From Absicoccus porci (GTDB lineage Bacteria; Bacillota_I; Bacilli_A; Erysipelotrichales; Erysipelotrichaceae), in assembly GCF_003725415.1 (NCBI RefSeq), contig NZ_RJQC01000004.1, forward strand, positions 1 through 64,000: DNA of 64,000 nt, given 5' to 3'. Shown in pieces: positions 9,178 to 17,394 of the stretch (within the stretch, counting starts at the first letter, position 1; each line of letters opens with the position of its first letter). The notes under the pieces were generated by a model. That model was not told where the DNA came from, made no database searches, and worked only from the letters and a program-made list of their open reading frames with translations. The translations under genes were made by a program, and so were the position numbers.

Positions 9178-10011
9178 CTAACCTTTCACAGCACCGGCTG
9201 CAACGCCCTTGATAATGTATTTTTGCGCACTGAGATAGAATACGATGACAGGAATAACAGCTAATATCAAGGAGGCCATGATGGCTCCCATGTCGACTCG
9301 ACCATAACTTCCCTTCATATACTGAATCGCAATCGATAATGTTTTGAATCGATTCAGATCCAAAACCAAATATGGCAATAGGAAGTCATTCCAGATCCAC
9401 ATCGTTTCCAAGATACCAACCGAAATATACGTTGGTTTCATGATTGGCAATACGATCTTAAAGAAGGTCTGTAGTGGCGTGCATCCATCAATCATCGCTG
9501 CTTCTTCGATCTCGATTGGTATGGATTTGACAAATCCACAGAACATAAAGACAGCCAAACCGGCGCCAAAACCTAAATATATAATGATGATGCCCCAAGG
9601 TGTAACCAAGCCTAAGATATTGGCAATTTTACTTAATGTAAACATGACCATTTGGAAAGGGACGACCATAGAGAACACACATAAGATATAAATAGATTTT
9701 GTGATGCGATTGGTTACACGCGTAATGAACCAAGCACACATACTTGTACAAATCAGGATCACAAGAACACTGCCTACGGTGATAAACACGGTCCAACCGA
9801 CAGCTTTGAGTAAGTCATAGGATGTAATGGCTTCTTGATAGTTTTCCAAACCGATAAAGTTATCCACATTTGGTAGTGTAAATGGTTCCTGTGAGATCCA
9901 TACTTTACTCTTGAATGAGTTAAATAAAACAATCAATACAGGCATCACCCACCAAATCGAAATGAAAGTAAGAATACCCGTACCTAAATAACTTTTGGCT
10001 TTCTTGCTCAT
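9178..10011 (-). CDS. malG: Maltodextrin-type ABC transporter permease MalG
   Basis: A 277-aa inner-membrane permease with six predicted membrane segments. The cytoplasmic EAA loop (EEAAMIDGCTPLQTFFKIVLP), which docks the ATPase, is present. The start is the ATG nine bases after AAGGAGG, which itself lies in the end of malF; one base separates the two genes. The longer upstream frame lacks a ribosome site. It partners with MalF, MalE and the MsmX-type ATPase. Confidence 0.92.
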   Translation of the reverse strand: MSKKAKSYLGTGILTFISIWWVMPVLIVLFNSFKSKVWISQEPFTLPNVDNFIGLENYQEAITSYDLLKAVGWTVFITVGSVLVILICTSMCAWFITRVTNRITKSIYILCVFSMVVPFQMVMFTLSKIANILGLVTPWGIIIIYLGFGAGLAVFMFCGFVKSIPIEIEEAAMIDGCTPLQTFFKIVLPIMKPTYISVGILETMWIWNDFLLPYLVLDLNRFKTLSIAIQYMKGSYGRVDMGAIMASLILAVIPVIVFYLSAQKYIIKGVAAGAVKG

Positions 10012-10012
10012 A

Positions 10013-10855
10013 TTATTGTTGCACCTCCTTGCTGCGGGTTGCACGCAATTGGATCAAACCAATACCAACCACAATGATAAAGAAGATCACAGCTTTGGCT
10101 TGACCTACACCTTCGAATCCACTTCGTCCATAGAATGTATTGAAGATGTTCAAAGCCATTAATTCACTCATCTTGCCGGGTTCACCAGCTGTCAAAGCTA
10201 AGTTTTGATCAAACAATTTGAAACCATTGGTGATCGATAAGAACGTACAAATCGTAATGGATGGCATCATCATCGGGATGGTGACCTTAAACAATTTTTG
10301 TCGATTGGTGGCTCCATCAATTTCAGCGGCTTCCAAGACATCCCCTGGAATCGACTGCAAACCAGCAATATAGATGATCATCATATATCCAATTTGTTGC
10401 CAACATACCAAGATGACCAAGCCCCAGAAGCCTAGACGTGCATCCAAATTCAAAGCCATATCATATTTCGATAAAATACCTGCAAAAATCAATTGCCAAA
10501 TATAACCCAAAACAATACCACCAATCAGGTTTGGCATAAAAAATATCGTACGGAAAATATTGGTTCCTTTTAATTTCTGAGTCAAAGCCATGGCCAACGC
10601 AAAAGCAACCACATTGATGATGACCAACGTTACAATGGCGAATGCACAAGTCAACCAGAAGGAATGTTGAAAGATCTTATCACCAAATGCCTTTGCATAA
10701 TTGCTCAAACCAATGAATCTAGCATCTGTCACCGTTGTAAACTTACAAAAAGATAAATAGATACCCATGATAAATGGAATCACAAATCCAATCGCAAAAG
10801 CAGCCATGGTCGGTAACACAAAGATCGGCCAATACTTTTTAATGTTTCTTCCCAT
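10013..10855 (-). CDS. malF: Maltodextrin-type ABC transporter permease MalF
   Basis: A 280-aa permease with about six membrane segments and an EAA loop (LEAAEIDGATNRQKLFKVTIP). AAAGGAG precedes the ATG. The short form, without the large periplasmic loop of enterobacterial MalF, is usual in Gram-positives. It is separated from malE by an intercistronic stem-loop that should reduce read-through from the more abundant binding protein. Confidence 0.92.
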   Translation of the reverse strand: MGRNIKKYWPIFVLPTMAAFAIGFVIPFIMGIYLSFCKFTTVTDARFIGLSNYAKAFGDKIFQHSFWLTCAFAIVTLVIINVVAFALAMALTQKLKGTNIFRTIFFMPNLIGGIVLGYIWQLIFAGILSKYDMALNLDARLGFWGLVILVCWQQIGYMMIIYIAGLQSIPGDVLEAAEIDGATNRQKLFKVTIPMMMPSITICTFLSITNGFKLFDQNLALTAGEPGKMSELMALNIFNTFYGRSGFEGVGQAKAVIFFIIVVGIGLIQLRATRSKEVQQ

Positions 10856-10873
10856 AGTGTCTCCTTTCTTTTT

Positions 10874-10908
10874 AAAAAGCGGCAAGCGATTGAACATCAC
10901 TTACCGCT
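10874..10908 (-). terminator. Intercistronic stem-loop (partial terminator) after malE
   Basis: A 13-base stem (10878-10890 with 10896-10908, two G-T pairs) followed on the minus strand by TTTTT, between malE and malF. Partial termination here is the common way to make more binding protein than permease; that effect is inferred. Confidence 0.7.
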
Positions 10909-10917
10909 ATCGTGTTA

Positions 10918-12249
10918 TTATTCGCTATCCTTTGTAGCTGCAGCTTCTGTCTTCCATCCATCAACGAATGCAGAAACAACTTTGTTCCAATTTTCATCCG
11001 TTTGCTTAGCAGCATATGTTGTCAAAGCAGAACCAACGCCATTTTTCCATTCTTCACTAGGCATTGTCGTAAAGTTCCAAGTGACCGGTGCTTTACCTTT
11101 CTTGTCATATTTAGCTGCACAGTTTACCAAGTAATTCGAAGATTTTAAGTTCTTCTTGAATGGAATATTGAATCCCATGCCATCTTTTCCACTTGGCATT
11201 GCTTTATCGCCACCACATAATGCATTCAAACCAGTCTTAGAAGTAACACACCAATTCATGAAATCCAAAGTTGCATCGATATCTTCTTGACTTGCTTTAC
11301 TATTTACACACCAGTAGTTTTCTGTTCCTGTACATAATCCTTCGTTCTTATCATCAACATCAAAGTAAATAGGAATCATCGCTAAGTTCTCATCCCCGAT
11401 ATCTTTGATATCGTTATAAGCCCAAGTACCATTTTGATAGAATACAGCTTTATTGGTTACGAATTCAGCCGTGGCATCATCACCCGTCTTGCTTGACAAT
11501 TGTGTTGGCTTGCAAGTGGCATTATTAATGTAAAGATCCCACAAATTACGATAGTTATCTAAATATGTACCCTTAATGGCATCTGTATTGGAAATACCAT
11601 CTTGTTTATATTCATAGTAAATAGGTAAATTAGCTAAATGTGTCTTGAAACGCCAATCACTCGATTTATCCATACCAGCGGAAGTAAAGGCGCTGAATCC
11701 CAATTTCTTTTTATGTTTTGTGATATCTTCAGCTACTTTTTTCAAAGAGTCATAACTCTTGATATCACTAACTGAATACCCTGCTTTTTTCAACAATTTC
11801 TTATTGACGATCAAACCATACGATTCGGTTACATAACCGATACCGGCCATCTTATCGCCATCCATCAAAGCATAATCTTTACTCGTCAATTGTTTTGCGA
11901 TCTTGGATCCGCTCAAGTCGTAACAATAATCTTTCCAACTTGCTAATCCCACTGGACCATTGACTTGGAATAACGTTGGCATCTTCTTTTTAGCCATTTC
12001 TGATTTCAATGTTGATTCATACTGACCACTCGCTGCCGTTAATACCGTTACTTTGACACCTGTCTTTTTGGTGTACAACTTCGCTAATTCTTTCCACTGC
12101 TTATCAGCTTCCGGTTTGAAGTTCAAATAATAAACTTCTCCTTTTGAAGATGATTTGGCTTGTACTGGCGTTGAAACTCCAGCACTTGCACCCGCAAACA
12201 TAGCAACGGAAAGAGCTCCACACATAAACTTTTTCAATACGTTTTTCAT
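10918..12249 (-). CDS. malE: Carbohydrate ABC transporter substrate-binding protein (MalE-like)
   Basis: A 443-aa family 1 extracellular solute-binding protein, first gene of the mal operon. The start is the ATG after GAGGAAGATC. Residues 1-31 look like a type I signal peptide (basic start, hydrophobic GALSVAMFAGASAG core, VQA before a likely cut). There is no lipobox cysteine at the end of the hydrophobic core, which is unusual for a Gram-positive binding protein because these are normally lipoproteins. The mature part has the usual two-lobe pattern. The substrate is inferred from neighbours (malQ, glgP) to be maltodextrin-like. Confidence 0.88.
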   Translation of the reverse strand: MKNVLKKFMCGALSVAMFAGASAGVSTPVQAKSSSKGEVYYLNFKPEADKQWKELAKLYTKKTGVKVTVLTAASGQYESTLKSEMAKKKMPTLFQVNGPVGLASWKDYCYDLSGSKIAKQLTSKDYALMDGDKMAGIGYVTESYGLIVNKKLLKKAGYSVSDIKSYDSLKKVAEDITKHKKKLGFSAFTSAGMDKSSDWRFKTHLANLPIYYEYKQDGISNTDAIKGTYLDNYRNLWDLYINNATCKPTQLSSKTGDDATAEFVTNKAVFYQNGTWAYNDIKDIGDENLAMIPIYFDVDDKNEGLCTGTENYWCVNSKASQEDIDATLDFMNWCVTSKTGLNALCGGDKAMPSGKDGMGFNIPFKKNLKSSNYLVNCAAKYDKKGKAPVTWNFTTMPSEEWKNGVGSALTTYAAKQTDENWNKVVSAFVDGWKTEAAATKDSE

Positions 12250-12278
12250 GATCTTCCTCCTCATACTCTCTACGTTTC

Positions 12279-12345
12279 TGTAATCGTTTCCGTTAACGTT
12301 TACATTTTCTATCTCTATAGTATTGTAAACGTTTCCAAAAATCAA
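12279..12345 (-). promoter_or_regulatory. malE promoter with three operator-like sites
   Basis: On the minus strand TTGATT (12340-12345), 17 bases, TACTAT (12317-12322). A perfect match to the cre consensus WTGNAANCGNWNNCW lies between them at 12323-12337, and two weaker AACG-centred sites lie downstream at 12279-12291 and 12291-12304. Binding by CcpA, MalR or both would block the polymerase. Confidence 0.65.
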
Positions 12346-12387
12346 TAAGAAAATAAAAAAAATCGTAGAAAATTAAATTTCTACGAT
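12345..12387 (-). terminator. Terminator of the 18.5-12.4 kb operon
   Basis: A ten-base stem (ATCGTAGAAA with TTTCTACGAT, 12362-12387) followed on the minus strand by eight T. The metallophosphoesterase stop codon lies in the hairpin, about 100 bases upstream of the malE start. Confidence 0.8.
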
Positions 12388-12957
12388 CGTATATCCATAT
12401 CCATTGATCAATGTCGTTCCCGATGGATGATGTCGAACCCGTTCAAAAGAACCATATTCCAGATGACAATGTCCATAAAACATATAGGCCGGATGATATT
12501 GATCTAAAAAATCATTAAAACACGCAAAACCTTGATGCATCATATCTTCCAAATCGCCATAGCCCATACAAGGCGCATGACTCACAAAGATATCGATGCC
12601 CTTTTGTTTACGAATCTTTCGACGCAGCTTTTTGATTCGCTTTTCCATTTCCTTTTCATCAAACAACCAAGCCTGTTCATACAAACCAAAAGCACCACCC
12701 AATCCTGCAATTCGTAAACCATGTGTTTGAATGATGTCATCATCCAAACAGATACAACCTTCTGGTTCTTTTCCGAGATCATGGTTGCCATGTACATAAT
12801 ACAACGGACGTGAAAACATCGTGACCAAATATTCCAAATAGGAAGCATGCAGATCCCCACAAGAAAGAATCAGATCAATCGGATGCATTTGACGAAAGGA
12901 TGTAGCATTCCATAAGGCAGGTGACTCGATATCCGAAATCACTAAAATACGAGTCAT
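12373..12957 (-). CDS. Calcineurin-like metallophosphoesterase
   Basis: A 194-aa single-domain cytoplasmic enzyme with the metal-binding blocks GDLHA, GNHD, SHAP and GHCH. The first block is SDIES, so the usual D-x-H has Glu where His is expected; I believe related Firmicute proteins also carry an acidic residue there. Probably a small phosphodiesterase or phosphatase; the substrate is unknown. Its ATG overlaps the stop of the upstream BMP-like gene (ATGA), with a good ribosome site in that gene's last codons, so the two are translationally coupled. Confidence 0.85.
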   Translation of the reverse strand: MTRILVISDIESPALWNATSFRQMHPIDLILSCGDLHASYLEYLVTMFSRPLYYVHGNHDLGKEPEGCICLDDDIIQTHGLRIAGLGGAFGLYEQAWLFDEKEMEKRIKKLRRKIRKQKGIDIFVSHAPCMGYGDLEDMMHQGFACFNDFLDQYHPAYMFYGHCHLEYGSFERVRHHPSGTTLINGYGYTIVEI

Positions 12958-14660
12958 TGAGGAATCCCTCCGATCACATTTTCATTGAGCCAACGCATTT
13001 GAATGATTTCATCTTGACTCCATCGCGCATCTTGTCGATGACGAATCAAGCCCTTTTGACTATGGATTTCTCCATCAAATGGATGAATATTTCCTTTGAT
13101 CATCGCTTGTTTCAAATCATAAATGAGATTTTGCGTAGGATATGGCACATGCTCCGAAATGATCAAATCGATGATACCACTGTCCATGCCCCACCAATTG
13201 TTGTGGCCACGCACCGCTTTTTCACCCCGATCCAAGATATGTTGGATCAATAAAACATAATATTTGCCCCAATGCACGATTGGCATTGCCAAATTGACGA
13301 TCGTATCGCCTTGCTTTTGATAGATACCAAATTCCCGGGATGTATTGTCCCAACAAATGGAATCTGGCCCCGAAATCACATCCGCCAATACATCCTTCGA
13401 TGCATAGCTCCAATCCAAATACACTTTGACTTGAGGATCGATCATGCCCGCTCCAATCGCAAACGCATTGATGTTTGGAATATCGCCATATATCGGATAT
13501 TCCGATTGATAGAGAATACAATGGGTCTGGGACATCGAAGCCGCAATCATGCCCAATAAGAACTTGGCTTCATACAAGCGAGAATAGAAAGTATGCACAT
13601 TGGTCTTTTGGAGCAAAACAGAACAATTCATAAAATGAATCGATAGATACTCCAAAGAAAGCTTATATGTCGCTAACAATTGCCGCGGACTGATACTGAT
13701 CACGATATCGATTTGTTTGGCAATCGTAGGTACAATATCTTCCATCCTTCCATCATACATGTGGGTCTTGACCACGCCCCCAAAATAGGTTTCCATATAC
13801 AATCGACCCAATTCATGATCATGGATCCAAGTGGATGATTCCATCGACGAATCGGCAATAAAAGCAATCCGTAATGGATAGCTCACACTATACTTTTTAT
13901 TAAATAAAGAGACTTTTCGATACATTTCCGGTTTATTGATCCATTCTGGCTGGACTTGGTGTCCATCCAGTAGTCGCTGGATCTTTTCTTTGTCTTTGGC
14001 CCCATCCAGACCATAAAGTTGACAAGCCAATAAAAAGACATCGGATTGCACATCATAGCTAGCTGGATACAAGGAACAAAAGAGATGAAATGCACTACGC
14101 ACATGGTCAATGGTTTCGCCATCCCATGGATGTGTAAGATCTTTATTCAAACACTTGGCAAAAGCGATATAACTACCAACCTGAGTAAAATAGAGATCAT
14201 TGATCTGGGTGACAGCGTAAAAATCAACATATTCATGATCAATTTGAGTTTCATCTTTCTTTTCCGGCAAGATACGAGTCACATGGGCACGCATGGATGG
14301 CATCCCCACATATTTTGCAATCGAGACGCGTTTATTTCCTTCCTGGACATAAAAAAGACGACGATATTCGAACACCTGAATCGGATCACGAATGCCTTCT
14401 GCCAATTGGGAATCATAGAGATTTTCCCACTTCATCGCAAATTCGCTATCTTCGTCCAAAAGGGGCATAAAGCCTGGCGCAAACGCGGACACACGACCTC
14501 GTGTTTTCGTACCGACGATTCGATTGGTTGGAATATCGATACAACCCAAATAGGACCGATCCAATCGATCGATGGCATCTATGGTTTCATCTAAAACAAG
14601 CAATTGGCCTTGTTTTAGATTTTTTTCACCCATTTTTTTGGCTTTACTGTATTCTTTCAT
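12954..14660 (-). CDS. Cytoplasmic BMP/PnrA-like binding protein with ParB-like N-terminus
   Basis: A 568-aa protein without signal peptide. Residues ~20-130 resemble a ParB/Srx-type fold (RDPIQVFEYRRLFYVQEGNKR, then VSIAKYVGMPSMRAHV). Residues ~130-250 are helical. From ~260 to ~545 the sequence resembles the BMP (PnrA-like) nucleoside-binding periplasmic fold: YPLRIAFIADSS, IVISISPRQLL, LYEAKFLLGMIAASMSQ, INAFAIGAGMIDPQVKVYLDW. A binding-protein fold without an export signal suggests an intracellular sensor or enzyme. ATG 14660 after AAGGAAAGG is preferred over a TTG upstream. It sits between DUF1848 and the metallophosphoesterase in one operon. Confidence 0.75.
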   Translation of the reverse strand: MKEYSKAKKMGEKNLKQGQLLVLDETIDAIDRLDRSYLGCIDIPTNRIVGTKTRGRVSAFAPGFMPLLDEDSEFAMKWENLYDSQLAEGIRDPIQVFEYRRLFYVQEGNKRVSIAKYVGMPSMRAHVTRILPEKKDETQIDHEYVDFYAVTQINDLYFTQVGSYIAFAKCLNKDLTHPWDGETIDHVRSAFHLFCSLYPASYDVQSDVFLLACQLYGLDGAKDKEKIQRLLDGHQVQPEWINKPEMYRKVSLFNKKYSVSYPLRIAFIADSSMESSTWIHDHELGRLYMETYFGGVVKTHMYDGRMEDIVPTIAKQIDIVISISPRQLLATYKLSLEYLSIHFMNCSVLLQKTNVHTFYSRLYEAKFLLGMIAASMSQTHCILYQSEYPIYGDIPNINAFAIGAGMIDPQVKVYLDWSYASKDVLADVISGPDSICWDNTSREFGIYQKQGDTIVNLAMPIVHWGKYYVLLIQHILDRGEKAVRGHNNWWGMDSGIIDLIISEHVPYPTQNLIYDLKQAMIKGNIHPFDGEIHSQKGLIRHRQDARWSQDEIIQMRWLNENVIGGIPQ

Positions 14661-14671
14661 ACCTTTCCTTT

Positions 14672-15592
14672 TCAAAACAAACGCAACTGATTGGAAATGA
14701 TCGAATGAGGTTCCACCTCAATGATCGTATCATTGGGCTGTACATGCCCAATCAATAACGGTGAATACGGATCATGGAAAGCTTGATTTTGTTTGACTAA
14801 CGTTTGATTTTCATTCGCATAACAATACAAACAACCATGTCCACATGTATTATAGGCACCGATATCATTTTGAAGCAAACACCGACAGCCTTTCCGTGCA
14901 TAGGTTGTTGGTGGTTTTAAACGAATGTGAAAAGCATCTTCCAATACAGCCTGACTCATACATCCGGATGTATCAATGCCATACTTCGATAATCCCTTTT
15001 CCATACAAGCATATACTTTCATATCGTATGAGGAAGCGATGGATACAAAAGCTTGGCTGATCCTTTTTTGATCATCCAGAGATACTTCCTGAATATTGGG
15101 AAAATTGCGTTTGGTCTTCGCATAGAGATCAATAAAACTAATGATCACATGATGGGTATAGCCCGACAAGGCTTTACACAATTGTGCAAACGCTCGAATA
15201 TGGAATTCCACCGTATAGGTTTCATTCAACAAGATGGGATCATAGCGCCAAGCCATATGCTCGCTTCCAATCCTATCCGATAATTCGCGCATCGATTGTA
15301 AGACCCATCGTTTATTTTGAATATTCGGTTCAATCTCTTTCCCATAAGGGGTCAAAGTCACCATCCAATACATGCGATACGATGATAATTTTTCAAACTG
15401 TTGGAACATGGGACGCGGATTCTTGGTACAGAAACAAAGCAGATCGACCACTTCGGGATGAAGGTCATATCGATAAATTTTATGAGGATCATAGGGACTA
15501 CGACTCAAAACATAGCCAGCCTCAATACGATGATAAAACCAAGACGCATAGAATGCCGGAATGTCGGTGCGATTGCCCGTATTAATGATCAT
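14672..15592 (-). CDS. DUF1848 family protein, probable metal-cluster protein
   Basis: A 306-aa protein that I recognise as DUF1848. It starts MIINTGNRTDIPAFY with FYHRIEAGYVLSRSPYDPHKI (substrate-like loop) and has a central CFCTKNPRPM. The C-terminus is cysteine-rich (GCRCLLQNDIGAY, then NTCGHGCLYCYAN), which looks like a metal or Fe-S site. The biochemical role of the family is not known to me. AGAGGT precedes the ATG. The 3' end reaches to 12 bases before the BMP-like gene, so they share a transcript. Confidence 0.8.
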   Translation of the reverse strand: MIINTGNRTDIPAFYASWFYHRIEAGYVLSRSPYDPHKIYRYDLHPEVVDLLCFCTKNPRPMFQQFEKLSSYRMYWMVTLTPYGKEIEPNIQNKRWVLQSMRELSDRIGSEHMAWRYDPILLNETYTVEFHIRAFAQLCKALSGYTHHVIISFIDLYAKTKRNFPNIQEVSLDDQKRISQAFVSIASSYDMKVYACMEKGLSKYGIDTSGCMSQAVLEDAFHIRLKPPTTYARKGCRCLLQNDIGAYNTCGHGCLYCYANENQTLVKQNQAFHDPYSPLLIGHVQPNDTIIEVEPHSIISNQLRLF

Positions 15593-15605
15593 GTCTACCT
15601 CTTTT

Positions 15606-16085
15606 CTATAACGTTTTATAGTGGACGATGATGTCTTCATAGGTCCCATCATCCAATGCAAACCCATTTGGTATCGTACCCAATTGAACAAAGCCTAATT
15701 CCTGATAGAGATGCAATGCAGCCGCATTTGTAGCAACAACAGCATTGAACTGTAAAATGCGAAAGCCCAGTCGCTTGGCTTGGTGCATACAATCTTGGAC
15801 CAATTGCTTCCCAATATGTTTTCCTCGCTGATCTGTCTTGACCGCATACGATGCGTTACAAATATGACCACACCGCCCAACATTATTCGGATGCAAAATA
15901 TACATACCGACAATTTGGCCATCATCAACGGCTACACCGGTATAGCTTTGCGATGAAAAGAAAGTATAGCCCTCTTTTTCATCCAAGAGATCTTTTTGGG
16001 GAAAGGCCACGCCTTGTTTGACGACTTCATTCCATATGTCTACGACTGCTTTTGTATCTGCTTTTTTAAATTTTCGTATTTCCAT
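15606..16085 (-). CDS. GNAT-family N-acetyltransferase
   Basis: A 159-aa acetyl-CoA dependent transferase. The fold begins MEIRKFKKADTKAVVDIW; the acetyl-CoA loop is VKTDQRGKHIGKQLV (Q-x-x-G-x-G/A pattern in variant form); LHLYQELGFVQLGTIPNGF is the usual C-terminal part. The acceptor is unknown. The start is one base after the upstream hydrolase stop, and the ribosome site is weak, so translation is probably coupled. Confidence 0.85.
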   Translation of the reverse strand: MEIRKFKKADTKAVVDIWNEVVKQGVAFPQKDLLDEKEGYTFFSSQSYTGVAVDDGQIVGMYILHPNNVGRCGHICNASYAVKTDQRGKHIGKQLVQDCMHQAKRLGFRILQFNAVVATNAAALHLYQELGFVQLGTIPNGFALDDGTYEDIIVHYKTL

Positions 16086-16086
16086 T

Positions 16087-16965
16087 TTATAACCTATACT
16101 TTCGAATAAATAAGACAACCATCTTTTGAAGTTGATTCAAACCAATGACCTCGATGGGCAAATGGCCAGCGCCTTCTAAAAGAACTCGATATTTATCGGC
16201 ACCAATCCGCTCAAAAAAAGACATGGAATCCGCCAAATCGATCCATTGATCCCTTTCTGGCTGTGCCAATAGGATTGGCACTCGATATTCTTCGGGTGGA
16301 CACAATGTAGGATGAGCCAAGGTATGTAAGAATTCATGCGTGACTCTTGCGCCTGCGGATTGTTCATCTTCACTCAGCAACTGACAAACCGTGGGATTGT
16401 TGGATATCGTGCTCGTATCAATTACGCGTTTGATCTTCAAAGCATGTCGTCGCAACAAGCGTGCATGCTTTTCAAAAACCGGATCGGTCCAAACATCGTT
16501 CCCTACATTTTTATCATTGAGATCTAACAAATGGGTCACGATGACACCTCGAATTTGCGGACAAAGTGCCCCCAATTGATACGCCAACATGCCGGACAAA
16601 CCCAATCCCATCAAAAAGGTATTTTCAATTTCTGTCTGTTCGATCAATTTTTGACAACAAGCCAACCAGTCTTCATAAGTCGCTTGTTTGACATTGGACT
16701 GACCAAAAAAAGGTAGATCCGGACAAATCACCCGATATCCCAGGCGATAAAAAGGTATCGCTAAAAAAGACAACATCCGGCCATTCGCAATCAAGCCATG
16801 GAGGATAATGATCGTTCCTTTAAAGTAGCGGGGTTGGTAAATATCCACATGCATATGGACATCATGATAATAAATATACTCTTCTTGGCAATGGATATCC
16901 GAAGTCATTCGATTCCGTAGAGGCAAATGATCTTGAAAAGCTTGCCAACTTGGATACGCTTTCAT
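16087..16965 (-). CDS. Alpha/beta hydrolase
   Basis: A 292-aa soluble hydrolase. ILHGLIANGRML is the oxyanion region, GLGLSGMLAYQLG carries the nucleophile serine (G-x-S-G), and AGHLPIEV carries the C-terminal His. The acid residue is likely in the LAQPERDQWIDLAD stretch. Specificity is unknown. There is no Shine-Dalgarno; instead TG-A-TATCAT and six bases precede the ATG, and the TGA of this element is the stop codon of the upstream EIIA gene. Confidence 0.83.
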   Translation of the reverse strand: MKAYPSWQAFQDHLPLRNRMTSDIHCQEEYIYYHDVHMHVDIYQPRYFKGTIIILHGLIANGRMLSFLAIPFYRLGYRVICPDLPFFGQSNVKQATYEDWLACCQKLIEQTEIENTFLMGLGLSGMLAYQLGALCPQIRGVIVTHLLDLNDKNVGNDVWTDPVFEKHARLLRRHALKIKRVIDTSTISNNPTVCQLLSEDEQSAGARVTHEFLHTLAHPTLCPPEEYRVPILLAQPERDQWIDLADSMSFFERIGADKYRVLLEGAGHLPIEVIGLNQLQKMVVLFIRKYRL

Positions 16966-16971
16966 ACGCTT

Positions 16972-16980
16972 ATGATATCA
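16972..16980 (-). promoter_or_regulatory. Extended -10 element six bases before ATG 16965
   Basis: TG-A-TATCAT followed by AAGCGT and ATG. No Shine-Dalgarno. The stop codon of the upstream EIIA gene forms the TGA, so translational coupling is an alternative to a leaderless promoter here. Confidence 0.4.
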
Positions 16981-17394
16981 TTCTTTTGCCGTAAATGCTT
17001 GTGCGATCGTATCGATCGAGCTGCAAGCCAACTGATTGACCTCTTCTTGACCGGAACAAACTATGGCAATATCAGTCAACATACGCAAATGATCTCTCTC
17101 TTTGGCTGCTAAGGCAATGACCATCTTTACGATTTGATCATCCCAGATAGTTCCCTGTGGAAACGCCATGATAGCCATTCCAGAATGATGAACGGTATCT
17201 GACTGTCCATGCGGAATGGCCAAGCCAAAACCAACGACAGTTTCATACATCTTTTCGGTTGCCAACATAGCATCTGTATATGCTTGATCGGTATAGCCAC
17301 TTTGACATAACCGATTTCCTAATTCCTGGATGATGACCGTTTTTGATTTGGGTTCCGTTTCTATTGATATATTTTCTTTTAATAGTTCTTCCAT
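16978..17394 (-). CDS. Stand-alone PTS EIIA, fructose/nitrogen (PtsN) type
   Basis: A 138-aa PTS_EIIA_2 domain. The phosphorylated histidine is H62 in VVGFGLAIPHGQ, and the fold is complete. It is not accompanied by EIIB or EIIC but lies directly after an aminotransferase (stop and start overlap as TGATG; GGAGG has proper spacing to the second of two ATGs). Such orphan EIIA proteins often regulate rather than transport. A regulatory role tied to the aminotransferase operon is a guess. Confidence 0.85.
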   Translation of the reverse strand: MEELLKENISIETEPKSKTVIIQELGNRLCQSGYTDQAYTDAMLATEKMYETVVGFGLAIPHGQSDTVHHSGMAIMAFPQGTIWDDQIVKMVIALAAKERDHLRMLTDIAIVCSGQEEVNQLACSSIDTIAQAFTAKE

